From assembly GCF_900143645.1 (NCBI RefSeq), contig NZ_FRFD01000010.1, positions 153,406-217,405 of the forward strand: a stretch of DNA of 64,000 nucleotides, in the 5' to 3' direction. The translations under genes and the position numbers were made by a program. The notes below the pieces were generated by a model, which saw nothing but the letters and a program-made list of their open reading frames with translations, was not told the origin of the DNA and did no database searches. The stretch comes from Anaerocolumna xylanovorans DSM 12503. Lineage in GTDB: Bacteria > Bacillota > Clostridia > Lachnospirales > Lachnospiraceae. The number at the start of each line of letters is the position of its first letter. The first letter of the stretch is position 1. Below, piece after piece: positions 17,643 through 25,601 of the stretch.

Positions 17643-18089
17643 ATGTCAAATACCAAAATAGTTGTTCTTCACTTAAAGGAAATTATATATACAGTTCTGT
17701 TTGCGGGCCTGGGGATACTGCTGATAATACTTTTAATTATTATGTTCGTAAACAAAAACAGTGAAAGTTCAGACTCTACTACGGATGCCAAATACATACC
17801 GGGGGTATATAATTCCACTTTTGTCCTTAATGATACCTCCCTCAATCTCGAAGTTGTACTGGATAAAGACCATATTAATTCCGTCCGTATTGTAAACATT
17901 GATGATTCCATCACCACCATGTATCCGCTTGTTGAACCCTCTTTAGAGAAAATAGCAGACCAGCTTTATAATGGTACGGATATCAATGAACTTCAAATAT
18001 CAAAAGACAGTAAATATACGGAGAACTTCTTAGTAAATGCCATTAAGGCAACCCTTGCAAAGGCAGAGCCCTCAAGCCAAATACAATAA
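17643..18089 (+). CDS. Unknown single-pass membrane protein with extracytoplasmic domain
   Basis: A 148-residue protein with a cytoplasmic N-terminus of about 14 residues, one strongly hydrophobic TM (about residues 15-35, LFAGLGILLIILLIIMFVN) and a soluble outside domain. The outside part reads YIPGVYNSTFVLNDTSLNLE then DSITTMYPLVEPSLEKIADQ, a pattern I associate with small conserved Lachnospiraceae proteins of no known role. The beta-strand pattern of PGVY...V.. recalls FMN-binding domains but the flavin threonine motif is not evident, so I do not call it that. It is divergent from addB and is followed by a long hairpin terminator. AGGAAAGG lies about 17 bases before the ATG. Confidence 0.6.
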   Translation: MSNTKIVVLHLKEIIYTVLFAGLGILLIILLIIMFVNKNSESSDSTTDAKYIPGVYNSTFVLNDTSLNLEVVLDKDHINSVRIVNIDDSITTMYPLVEPSLEKIADQLYNGTDINELQISKDSKYTENFLVNAIKATLAKAEPSSQIQ

Positions 18090-18098
18090 AAAACAAAG

Positions 18099-18176
18099 CA
18101 GAAGAAGCCCTGTAGCTTTCCTTCCTGCACCGTATTCAAGACAGTGTATCACAGGAAGGTTACAGGGCTTCTTCTG
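18099..18176. terminator. Long bidirectional hairpin
   Basis: CAGAAGAAGCCCTGTA (18099-18114) pairs with TACAGGGCTTCTTCTG (18161-18176). Inside, CCTTCCTG and CAGGAAGG extend the stem. It lies between the convergent TM-protein and LuxR-type genes. Confidence 0.8.
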
Positions 18177-18227
18177 TCATTTAAAATACTTTTACTACAT
18201 CAGTTTCTTTGTTAAAAAAATAACCAT

Positions 18228-19325
18228 TCACTGGGAATTTTGGATTTTCTGATGCAATACCAGGAGCTGGCTTGCACGGTTTACAGACAGTTTAATATAG
18301 ATACTTTCCTTATGGCGTTTCACTGTATTTAAACTGATGCTTAACTTTTCGGCAATTTCTTTGATTTCGCAGCCCTGGCATAAATAGTCTGCAACTTCTC
18401 TTTCCCGTCTGGTTAATCCCTTTTCTGTCAGGTAGGCAGTCCAGGAAACGGTGTTACTATCAACAGAAGGCTTAAGAAAAACTGCATAACGGGTAATAAA
18501 CCTTCCGGTTATCTGCTCCTTTACAATCATATTTTCCAAAAAGACTTCAAGTCCTGTTGCCACTCGCAGAAAGAGGCGGTTCGACCCGCCTTCCTGGCAG
18601 GCCGGAAGAATATACTCCGTCAGCAAAAGCTTTGCATCTTCCTTTCCGGCGGCCATGCCAAGGGCCTCTAATATCTGGTATGCTTCTCTGTTAATTTCCT
18701 GTATATCAAAATTCTCATCACATAGTATCATACCAATGGGATGGCGTGTAAATATCCTGTTCAAAAAGAATAAGTTATTTTGCATGGACAGGCATTTAAG
18801 ATGGATTCTAATTGCTTTCTCCATGATAATCCCGATTTCTTTTAAAAGCTTTTGCTCCCGTATTGTAAAGCCTTTCGACTGCCTTCCATGGTATACGGCA
18901 ACCGCTCCAAGAGGCTTGTTTTCTTCATCTCTTAAAAGCACCAAAGCTTCATAATAGAACCCATTAAAGTGAAGGCACTGGCTATAAAGGGAAGAAGCCT
19001 CATATTCCACATAGGAGGTGAAATCTTCTATGGTAAAAACGGACTTTTCATAGGTTTCCTTTAAATTAGCCGGGGCAAAGAAGTCTTTTTTATAACAGTC
19101 CCGTTCATAGGATTCGATGGAGACAGGCGTAAAATTCACATATACCAGATGTTTATAATAGCCTTTATCGTCCACAAGCGGAAAAGCAGCCCCTTCAAAG
19201 GAGAAGTATTTTAACAGGTTATTCATTGCTTCCTTACGAAAATCCATATCGTATGGGTTTAAGCTTTCTGAAAAGACAAGCAGATTTTTATAGTCATCCC
19301 GTGTCAAAAAATTCATCTCTGTCAT
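18228..19325 (-). CDS. LuxR-type transcriptional regulator with N-terminal sensor region
   Basis: A 365-residue protein from the ATG at 19325 (MTEMNFLTRDD), which has GAGG six bases upstream; the open frame to 19349 adds eight residues translated from a repeat element. The C-terminal 65 residues are a LuxR/GerE HTH: LTRREREVADYLCQG then IAEKLSISLNTVKRH. The first 190 residues look like a GAF-type sensor (LLRDEENKPLGAVAVYHG), followed by a PAS-like segment (IGMILCDENFDIQEIN). It binds DNA in response to an unidentified small molecule. It is divergent from gldA, so control of gldA is a reasonable inference. Confidence 0.85.
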   Translation of the reverse strand: MTEMNFLTRDDYKNLLVFSESLNPYDMDFRKEAMNNLLKYFSFEGAAFPLVDDKGYYKHLVYVNFTPVSIESYERDCYKKDFFAPANLKETYEKSVFTIEDFTSYVEYEASSLYSQCLHFNGFYYEALVLLRDEENKPLGAVAVYHGRQSKGFTIREQKLLKEIGIIMEKAIRIHLKCLSMQNNLFFLNRIFTRHPIGMILCDENFDIQEINREAYQILEALGMAAGKEDAKLLLTEYILPACQEGGSNRLFLRVATGLEVFLENMIVKEQITGRFITRYAVFLKPSVDSNTVSWTAYLTEKGLTRREREVADYLCQGCEIKEIAEKLSISLNTVKRHKESIYIKLSVNRASQLLVLHQKIQNSQ

Positions 19326-19340
19326 ATCAACCTCTTTTGT

Positions 19341-19509
19341 GAATATCAAATCTCTGATTTGATATTCCTGAATACGTAGTTGAAAAATTTATTTTTCAAC
19401 CTAACCTCTTTTTGTGCATATCGCAAGCCTGCTTGCGATACTGCTTAAATAAAACGTGAAAATTGTCTTCTATTTTCACACGACCTCTTTTATTAGGGTT
19501 TTTACCCTA
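19341..19509. repeat. Palindrome-array repeat, long copy (between luxR-type gene and gldA)
   Basis: Five hairpins in series, three of them preceded by an ACCTCTTTT-type word (19330-19338, 19404-19412, 19483-19491). They are GAATATCAAATC-tct-GATTTGATATTC (19341-19367), GTTGAAAAAT-tt-ATTTTTCAAC (19379-19400), ATCGCAAGC-ct-GCTTGCGAT (19420-19439), GTGAAAAT/ATTTTCAC (19456-19463, 19472-19479) and TAGGGT-tttt-ACCCTA (19494-19509). On the minus strand the spacer reads AAAAGAGGT, which resembles a Shine-Dalgarno sequence, and one of them serves as the ribosome site of the LuxR-type gene. Confidence 0.85.
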
Positions 19510-19531
19510 TCAGAATAGGTGTTATAGGTAA

Positions 19532-19560
19532 TTGTTACTTTATTATACAGGTGCTATGAT
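19532..19560 (+). promoter_or_regulatory. Candidate gldA promoter
   Basis: TTGTTA (19532-19537) and TATGAT (19555-19560) are 17 bp apart, 50 bp before the gldA start. A small inverted repeat, AGATTGT/ACAATCT, lies just downstream, between the promoter and the ribosome site, and could be an operator. Confidence 0.5.
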
Positions 19561-19609
19561 GAGATTGTCAATATTATAACAATCTTTATCGAAAAAGGAA
19601 GGGATATCA

Positions 19610-20704
19610 ATGGCAGTATTAAAATTATTAAGAGCACCTTCAAAATATTTACAGGGAAAGGGCGCTCTGTTGCACTTTTATGAAGAAACAAAAGAATTAG
19701 GAAGCTCATTTTTATTCATCTGCAGTAACAGCGGTTATAAGAACTGCTCTGAAAAACTAACGGAAAGTTTTAAAGGCAGCAATTGTGAATTCTATTTTGA
19801 GGTGTTTAAGGGAATCAGTTCCACTGGCGAAATAGAAAGGATGAGAAAAATCGTTCAGGATAGGAAAATCCAGGTTGTTGTAGGCGTCGGCGGCGGATCA
19901 GCTATTGATACCGCAAAGGCTACCGCTTATTATGAGAAACTTCCCGTAGTCATCATCCCGACCGTTGTTGCCACCGATGCGCCTTGCACCGGTTTATCGG
20001 TTATCTACAAGGATGACTCTACATTTGACAGCTATCTCTTTTATCCTAAGAATCCGGAAGCTGTAATCGTAGACAGTGAGATTATTGCCCATGCACCCGT
20101 TAAGTTCCTGATTGCAGGAATGGGCGATGCGCTGGGAACCTATTTTGAAGCAAGAGCCTGCGTAAGAACCGATTCCCCAAGTCTTGAGAACGGCGGTATC
20201 GCTCTTTCCGCCATGGCACTGTGTGAGCTCTGCTATAAGACACTTCTAAAAAACGGCTATCAGGCCAAGCTTGCCTGTGAAAACCATCTTGTAACACCTG
20301 CCCTGGAAGCCATAATTGAAGCCAATACTTACTTAAGCGGCGTGGGAGCAGATAACGGCGGGCTGGCAACGGCACATTCCGTATACAATGGTTTTACTGC
20401 CCTTTCCGAATGCGAAGAGGTCATGCACGGCTCTGTAGTAGCTTTCGGTACCATTACCCAGCTGTTATTGGAAGATGCTCCAAAGGAAGAAATCAAAGAG
20501 GTAATGGATTTCTGCCATAGTGTTGGCCTTCCTGTCACTTTAAAGGAATTGAGTGTAACAGATGTATCCAGGGTTAAGATTGCAGCAGAAAAAGCCTGTA
20601 TTCCGGGAGAAACCATACATAATATGGCCGGAGACGTTACTCCCGACCAATTATATGATGCCCTTCTGGCAGCCGACCTGTTAGGACAGGACTATTTCAA
20701 ATAG
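19610..20704 (+). CDS. gldA: Glycerol dehydrogenase (iron-containing alcohol dehydrogenase family)
   Basis: A 364-residue NAD-dependent enzyme oxidising glycerol to dihydroxyacetone. The cofactor loop VGVGGGSAIDTAK (residues 91-103) is intact, as is the TVVATDAPCTGLSV segment. The metal ligands are D173 (GMGDALGTYFEA), H256 (TAHSVYNG) and H273 (EVMHGSVVAFG). AAGGAAGGG precedes the ATG. The length matches the family. It stands alone, is divergent from a LuxR-type regulator and is followed by a long terminator hairpin. Related polyol or hydroxyketone substrates cannot be excluded. Confidence 0.92.
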   Translation: MAVLKLLRAPSKYLQGKGALLHFYEETKELGSSFLFICSNSGYKNCSEKLTESFKGSNCEFYFEVFKGISSTGEIERMRKIVQDRKIQVVVGVGGGSAIDTAKATAYYEKLPVVIIPTVVATDAPCTGLSVIYKDDSTFDSYLFYPKNPEAVIVDSEIIAHAPVKFLIAGMGDALGTYFEARACVRTDSPSLENGGIALSAMALCELCYKTLLKNGYQAKLACENHLVTPALEAIIEANTYLSGVGADNGGLATAHSVYNGFTALSECEEVMHGSVVAFGTITQLLLEDAPKEEIKEVMDFCHSVGLPVTLKELSVTDVSRVKIAAEKACIPGETIHNMAGDVTPDQLYDALLAADLLGQDYFK

Positions 20705-20709
20705 AAAAG

Positions 20710-20815
20710 GAGGCTGTCGCGAAATACGAAATATATACCACCAGTTGGAAAAATTGCCGTTTACTAGTGCAATATATGGTATATAAATTCTATTTTGTGA
20801 CAGCCTCTTTTTTTA
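20710..20815 (+). terminator. Long terminator hairpin of the 'gaggctgtcgc' type
   Basis: GAGGCTGTC and GACAGCCTC arms (from 20710 and to 20807) enclose GCGAAATA/TATTTTGT and ATATATACC/GGTATATA extensions, then a seven-T run. It ends gldA and, read the other way, lies beyond the lacM stop. Confidence 0.85.
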
Positions 20816-20831
20816 CGCATATGAGCAGTTT

Positions 20832-21809
20832 TTAACTGTCAGTATCTGTTAGAATCCGGCTTATGAGAAAAGAATAAGAAATATCCTCTCCTGCATTGAT
20901 ATGATAAGCCGGTTCTACATCAGCCCCCCAGCTGTTAATTCCTCCGACTCCCCTGACAGCGCCTAAAATGGTAACTACCGTCCTTCTTGCTGCCGGAAGC
21001 TCTTCCTGGTGAGTTGCACTTTCCAGCTCCAGTGCTGTATAGGGAATACAGGAAAATGCAAATTTCTTACCCAAAGACAAGAACTTAATTCCAAATTTGT
21101 TATTATCCTTTCTGGAATTATTATGTGTCTTGTTTCGATACACCTCCAGCCAGTTTGTTTCCATATGCACATTGCAGTCTTGCGGAACCAGATACTTTGT
21201 AACCGGAAGCCCTTCTATTTCATAAGTCCCATCGCCGGCTCCGCACATTCTGTCCGGGTAGGTTTCTCCCGAAAGTCCTTCATACCGGTATCCTAAGGCT
21301 GCTGTGGGCATAACAAAGCGCAAGCCAAACAGCGGCAGTTCCGGCAGTTTATCATTTCCAAAGTAATGTACATCCGTCTTAATACTTCCGTCCGGGGTTA
21401 CCTCATAGGAAACATTTACTCTCGCAGAAGGAACCGTAATGGTCTGGTAAGTAAAGATAATCTGAATCTTCTTCGCTGTTTCTCCTTCGGAATACCTGTT
21501 GTTTAAAGGCGCTGTGGGCATTTCAATTTTGGTGCCGTCTACGATTATTTCTATTCCTGTACAGCTGATAAACATATCCGCACCCATCCACATACCGGAA
21601 CGCAGAGGAAATCCGTTTCCCCTGTCGTTGTCTGTTGTTGCACGCCAGAAGGCAGGCTTTGGAACCCTGTACAGCCATTCCCTTTCATCAATTACCAGAG
21701 ATTCCAGCCCTCCATGCTGATAGGAGAACAAATAATCAAAATCCCTTCCGTGAACCCCCAGGGTGCAGTCCCCGTATACAATCCTTAATGCATCATTGAT
21801 ATAACCCAT
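20832..21809 (-). CDS. lacM: Beta-galactosidase small subunit (LacM-like)
   Basis: A 325-residue protein equal to the C-terminal domain 5 (Bgal_small_N) of GH2 beta-galactosidases. It carries LVIDEREWLYRVPKPAFWRA and TDNDRGNGFP, which complete the active-site pocket and substrate loop of the large subunit, and the ending HINAGEDISYSFLI. Its ATG lies 17 bp before the lacL stop, so the two are translationally coupled. Split LacL/LacM enzymes are known from lactobacilli and function as heterodimers; the sizes here (628 and 325) match that arrangement. The split is therefore probably genuine rather than a frameshift. Confidence 0.9.
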   Translation of the reverse strand: MGYINDALRIVYGDCTLGVHGRDFDYLFSYQHGGLESLVIDEREWLYRVPKPAFWRATTDNDRGNGFPLRSGMWMGADMFISCTGIEIIVDGTKIEMPTAPLNNRYSEGETAKKIQIIFTYQTITVPSARVNVSYEVTPDGSIKTDVHYFGNDKLPELPLFGLRFVMPTAALGYRYEGLSGETYPDRMCGAGDGTYEIEGLPVTKYLVPQDCNVHMETNWLEVYRNKTHNNSRKDNNKFGIKFLSLGKKFAFSCIPYTALELESATHQEELPAARRTVVTILGAVRGVGGINSWGADVEPAYHINAGEDISYSFLISRILTDTDS

Positions 21810-23679
21810 AGTAATATTTTACCTCCTGCATTGCGGGTTTTTCCGTTCTGTCTGCAAAAACAATACCATTTCCCGAGAATTCGTAATCCGAAGGCTTATC
21901 ATCAAAATCGCCGCCATACCTAAGCACCTTTTCCCCGGTAACTTCATCCGTTACATAAATGGCCTGGTCAATATAATCCCAGATAAATCCTCCGTGATAA
22001 CCCTCATATTTATCAAGCAGCCTGGCATAAGACTTCATACCTCCCAGTGAATTTCCCATGTCATGCATATATTCACATAAAAGGAAGGGCTTAAGAGGCT
22101 GATTTTCAAAATATTCTATAATCTCTCCGGGCGTCGCATACATCCGGCTTTCCACATCCGAAATCACTGCTTCATAAGCTCTGTTATGATACACTCCTTC
22201 GTAATGAACCAGACGGCTCTCATCTGCTGCTTTAAAAAACCGGTTCATAGCCTCTATATTATCTCCCGCATAAGATTCATTTCCAAGAGACCAAAACAGG
22301 ATGGAAACATGATTTTTAAAAGTTTCAAAATTGGTCCTGGCCCTGTCAATTACAGCAGCCTTCCATTCCTTTATACTTCCCGGTATGTTCCAGGAAGGCT
22401 CAACAGCGCCCATCTTCTGCCAGGAGCCGTGGGATTCCAGATTCGTTTCTGCCATCATATAGATTCCATTTTCGTCACACAGGGAATACCAGGGAATCTG
22501 ATCGGGGTAATGACAGGTCCTGACGGCATTTATATGATTTTTTCTAAAAATTTTCATATCCTCGTTCATTTCCTTTAAGGTAATGCATCTTCCCCTTTCG
22601 GCGCTCCACTCATGTCGGTTTACACCGTTTAATATCAGCCGCTTTCCGTTTAGAAGAATGACCTTATCCTTAATTTCAATTTTACGGAACCCTGTTTTAT
22701 AGGGCACCACCTCAATAAGCCTGCCATGCTCATCAAAAACCTCTATGGTCAGCAGATATAAATAAGGTTTTTGATGTTCCCACAAAATGATATTATCCAG
22801 ATTTTTAGACCTAAAATGTATCTCCTCTGTAATCGGCAGCCTTTTTTCCAGGCATATGCTTCCTTTATCATCCTTTAGTGTTATCACCACATCGCCGGGT
22901 TTAACAAGGCTGGAGAATCTGATATCCAGGGACAGGCATCCCGTTCTATAATCATCCTTTAACTCTGGCCTTGCCCACATATCCTCCACATGGATATCCG
23001 GCTTGGCATACAGGGTAACATTCCGAAAGATTCCAAAGAAACGGAAAAAATCCTGATCCTCTAAGAAAGCTGCCGTACTCCGCTTATGCACCTCTACCGC
23101 CAGTACATTTCCCTTTTCTTTAATATAAGGAGTCAGGTCAAATTCAGAGGGTGTAAAGCTGTCTTCCGCATAGCCTACAAATTCCCCGTTCAGCCATACA
23201 TACATCGCCTGCTCTGCCCCTTCAAAGCAGATACAGATTCTTTTACCAATAAGTCCATCCTCTAAATCAAACTTTTTAAGATAGGAGCCTACCGGATTGT
23301 AGTCAGCCTGGCTAAAAGAGCCTTCCATTTTCCCGCTGTCATTAAGGCTATAGGCGGGTCTTCGAAACAGGTGCCCCTCCCACGGATACATGGTATTGAT
23401 GTAGTGAATTTTATCATACCCTGCCATTTCAATATGGCAGGGTACCTGCATCTCTTCAAAATCCGAAGTATAATGGTCTGCTTTATAAAAATCTGCCGGT
23501 CTTTCTTTGGCATTTGCCGAATAATGAAAGCTCCATGTTCCATTCAGAGACTGGAGCAACGAATTCTTTCCTTCCCGCATCTCTTCCATACTGCCGTAAA
23601 AGGCATGGTCACTGTGGGCAGGAAGCTGGTTTACACGAAATATTTCCGGGTTATCTATATAATTAATATCTGCCTGCAT
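21793..23679 (-). CDS. lacL: Beta-galactosidase large subunit (LacL-like, GH2)
   Basis: A 628-residue glycoside hydrolase family 2 catalytic subunit that cleaves beta-galactosides such as lactose. The sugar-binding N-terminus (LLQSLNGTWSFHY), Ig-like domain and TIM barrel are all present. NGVNRHEWSAERGR opens the barrel, FWSLGNESYAG holds the acid/base (about E468), and FLLCEYMHDMGNS holds the nucleophile (about E536). There is no signal peptide, so it acts in the cytoplasm on sugar brought in by the adjacent ABC transporter. It follows the two permease genes by 20 bp and overlaps lacM. Confidence 0.95.
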   Translation of the reverse strand: MQADINYIDNPEIFRVNQLPAHSDHAFYGSMEEMREGKNSLLQSLNGTWSFHYSANAKERPADFYKADHYTSDFEEMQVPCHIEMAGYDKIHYINTMYPWEGHLFRRPAYSLNDSGKMEGSFSQADYNPVGSYLKKFDLEDGLIGKRICICFEGAEQAMYVWLNGEFVGYAEDSFTPSEFDLTPYIKEKGNVLAVEVHKRSTAAFLEDQDFFRFFGIFRNVTLYAKPDIHVEDMWARPELKDDYRTGCLSLDIRFSSLVKPGDVVITLKDDKGSICLEKRLPITEEIHFRSKNLDNIILWEHQKPYLYLLTIEVFDEHGRLIEVVPYKTGFRKIEIKDKVILLNGKRLILNGVNRHEWSAERGRCITLKEMNEDMKIFRKNHINAVRTCHYPDQIPWYSLCDENGIYMMAETNLESHGSWQKMGAVEPSWNIPGSIKEWKAAVIDRARTNFETFKNHVSILFWSLGNESYAGDNIEAMNRFFKAADESRLVHYEGVYHNRAYEAVISDVESRMYATPGEIIEYFENQPLKPFLLCEYMHDMGNSLGGMKSYARLLDKYEGYHGGFIWDYIDQAIYVTDEVTGEKVLRYGGDFDDKPSDYEFSGNGIVFADRTEKPAMQEVKYYYGLYQ

Positions 23680-23699
23680 ATCTTCTCCTATAATAAGTG

Positions 23700-24533
23700 T
23701 TATTCTTTCACTGCACCTGCTGTAACGCCTGCCAGGATATATTTCTGAAAGAATACATAAATAACAATGGTCGAAAGCATGACTATGATAATTCCTGCCG
23801 CTAAAAGCTGCCAGGAGCCCTGCTGGGCATTGGCAAAATTCATAATGTAGGTTGTAAGGGTCCGCAAACTGTTCTTTGGCATATACAAATAGGGTATGTA
23901 CATGTCATTGATAATATTGATTGCTTTTATAATACATACCGTCGCTGTCGCCGGTGCAAGAAGCGGAAATATGATTCTTACGAATAATCCGAAGTAAGAG
24001 CATCCGTCTATCAAGGCCGCTTCATCCAGTGCCACTGATATCCCTGATAGAAATTGCCTGTAAATATACAGCTGCATTAAGTCGGAAGCGATGTAAATAA
24101 TAATGGGAGCACCAAGGGTATTATATAAATGGATACCTTGAATAATACGAAATCTCGCAATTTCTGTAACAAAATTAGGGATCAGCATCCCTAAGAAAAA
24201 CAAAGATACAACAATCATTTTTCCCCTGAACTGGAACCTCTCGATAATAAAAGCAGTAATACTGCCAAACATAATATTAAAAAAGATGGATATTACCAAA
24301 ATGATTCCTGTATTTTTAAAACCTAACAGCAAATATTTATCCGACAGGACCTTTGTAAAATTATCAAAAGTAATTCTGTTTACAGGCGGCAGCAGCAAAG
24401 GTGATGTATTTACCATATCCGCCTTTGTCTTTAGGGCCGCAAACAATGTCAGGACAATAGGTGCCAAAACAATCACCACCATGCAAAGGCATATAATCTG
24501 TTTTACCCCTTGCGTAACAACTTTTTTCATCAT
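23700..24533 (-). CDS. Carbohydrate ABC transporter permease (MalG/UgpE type)
   Basis: A 277-residue inner-membrane protein with six predicted TM segments. The first follows the lysine-rich start MMKKVVTQGVKQIICLCMVV. The EAA coupling loop that docks the ATPase is seen as DEAALIDGCSYFGLFVRIIF. It pairs with the upstream permease as a heterodimeric channel for an oligosaccharide or galactoside. No ATPase gene is present, which is usual for this family because a shared MsmX-type ATPase serves several systems. The gene starts one base after the upstream permease stop and is followed by lacL. Confidence 0.92.
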   Translation of the reverse strand: MMKKVVTQGVKQIICLCMVVIVLAPIVLTLFAALKTKADMVNTSPLLLPPVNRITFDNFTKVLSDKYLLLGFKNTGIILVISIFFNIMFGSITAFIIERFQFRGKMIVVSLFFLGMLIPNFVTEIARFRIIQGIHLYNTLGAPIIIYIASDLMQLYIYRQFLSGISVALDEAALIDGCSYFGLFVRIIFPLLAPATATVCIIKAINIINDMYIPYLYMPKNSLRTLTTYIMNFANAQQGSWQLLAAGIIIVMLSTIVIYVFFQKYILAGVTAGAVKE

Positions 24534-24534
24534 C

Positions 24535-25428
24535 CTACTTCCTCCTGTCTCTTAATATCAGACCATGTATAATAGTGTTCTGGGTAAAGTATATCGCTAC
24601 TATCATAATCATGATTGCCATTGCCATTGTAGAAGCAAGCCCAAAGTTAGAGAATGAAAATGCCGTCTTAATGGTATATAAGGTGAAGGTGGAGGAGGCA
24701 TATCCGGGACCGCCGGAGGTCATAACAAAAGGAATATCAAATACCTGCAGTGCTCCTCTGATGTTATCAAACAATACAAAATCCACCATCAGCATAATAG
24801 CCGGTATCTGGATATACTTAAACAAATGCCATGCACGTGCACCATCAACCATTGCCGCCTCTTCAATATCCTTTGGAATAGACTGCAGGGCTGCCATGAA
24901 TAAAACAACGTGATATCCGCTGAACCTCCAGACGGAAACAGAGGAAAGTACATAATTTACTATCCGGTTGTCGGAAAGCCAGTCTCTGCTAAGGTTTCCC
25001 AGATGAAGCAGCTCTAAAACAGAATCAAAGGCACCGTTTATTGGTGAGAAAAAGTAGGAAAATGCATAGGAAATTGCAACTCCATTTATGATATAAGGCA
25101 GAAATACCATAGTCTTATAGAATTTTGCCGCCCGAAGCCTGCTGTTTAATAACACGGCAAACATCAACTCAATAGGAATCATCAGAAGATGAACGAAAAA
25201 GTACACCGCATTGTTCCCAAGTGACAGCCACAAATCCTTGTTATGCAGCATGGATATATAATTGCTTATTCCTATAAAGTCACTGTTTTTTGAATACCCG
25301 TCCCAATTTGTAAAACTCATACGAAACAAATCAAAGGCCGGAATCACTACAAATCCTACCAGAAGCAGCATTGGTACAACGAGTGATATCGCAATAAACC
25401 ATTTTCGCTTTTTATTTAATTTTGTCAT
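24535..25428 (-). CDS. Carbohydrate ABC transporter permease (MalF/UgpA type)
   Basis: A 297-residue membrane protein starting at the ATG at 25428, five bases after AAGGAG. An in-frame extension to 25452 would read into the adjacent palindrome repeat and is rejected. Six TM segments are visible, beginning WFIAISLVVPMLLLVGFVVI. The EAA loop reads EEAAMVDGARAWHLFKYIQI. With the MalG-type partner it forms the pore of a sugar importer that feeds LacLM. A palindrome-array repeat and a terminator-like hairpin separate it from the binding-protein gene. Confidence 0.92.
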   Translation of the reverse strand: MTKLNKKRKWFIAISLVVPMLLLVGFVVIPAFDLFRMSFTNWDGYSKNSDFIGISNYISMLHNKDLWLSLGNNAVYFFVHLLMIPIELMFAVLLNSRLRAAKFYKTMVFLPYIINGVAISYAFSYFFSPINGAFDSVLELLHLGNLSRDWLSDNRIVNYVLSSVSVWRFSGYHVVLFMAALQSIPKDIEEAAMVDGARAWHLFKYIQIPAIMLMVDFVLFDNIRGALQVFDIPFVMTSGGPGYASSTFTLYTIKTAFSFSNFGLASTMAMAIMIMIVAIYFTQNTIIHGLILRDRRK

Positions 25429-25439
25429 CATAACTCCTT

Positions 25440-25514
25440 TTGTGAATATCAAATCTTCGATTTGATATTCCTGAATACGTAGTTGAAAAGTTTAGTTTTC
25501 AACCTAACCTCTTT
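25440..25514. repeat. Palindrome-array repeat, short copy (upstream of permease gene)
   Basis: Nearly identical to 19339-19412: GAATATCAAATC-ttc-GATTTGATATTC, the invariant CCTGAATACGTA, then GTTGAAAA/TTTTCAAC and CTAACCTCTTTT. It has only the first two hairpins. Loop and stem changes are compatible with conserved pairing. As in the long copy, its edge lies directly upstream of the ribosome site of a minus-strand gene. Confidence 0.85.
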
Positions 25515-25523
25515 TCTTAAGCA

Positions 25524-25578
25524 GATGGGGCTGTTGTAAGGCTTATCAATCCAAAACCTGGAATACAACATCCCCATC
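25524..25578 (-). terminator. Intra-operon hairpin between binding-protein and permease genes
   Basis: GATGGGGCTGTTGTA (25524-25538) pairs with TACAACATCCCCATC (25564-25578) with one mismatch. It lies just after the binding-protein stop, so it could terminate most transcripts or protect the upstream mRNA, letting the binding protein be made in excess over the permeases. Confidence 0.65.
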
Positions 25579-25601
25579 CGGTAAAATACTTTATTGCTGC
25601 T

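Noticed and set aside
20832..23679. Beta-galactosidase split by a frameshift
   Set aside because: Sizes and the 17-bp start/stop overlap match natural LacL/LacM heterodimers, with a proper start for the small subunit.
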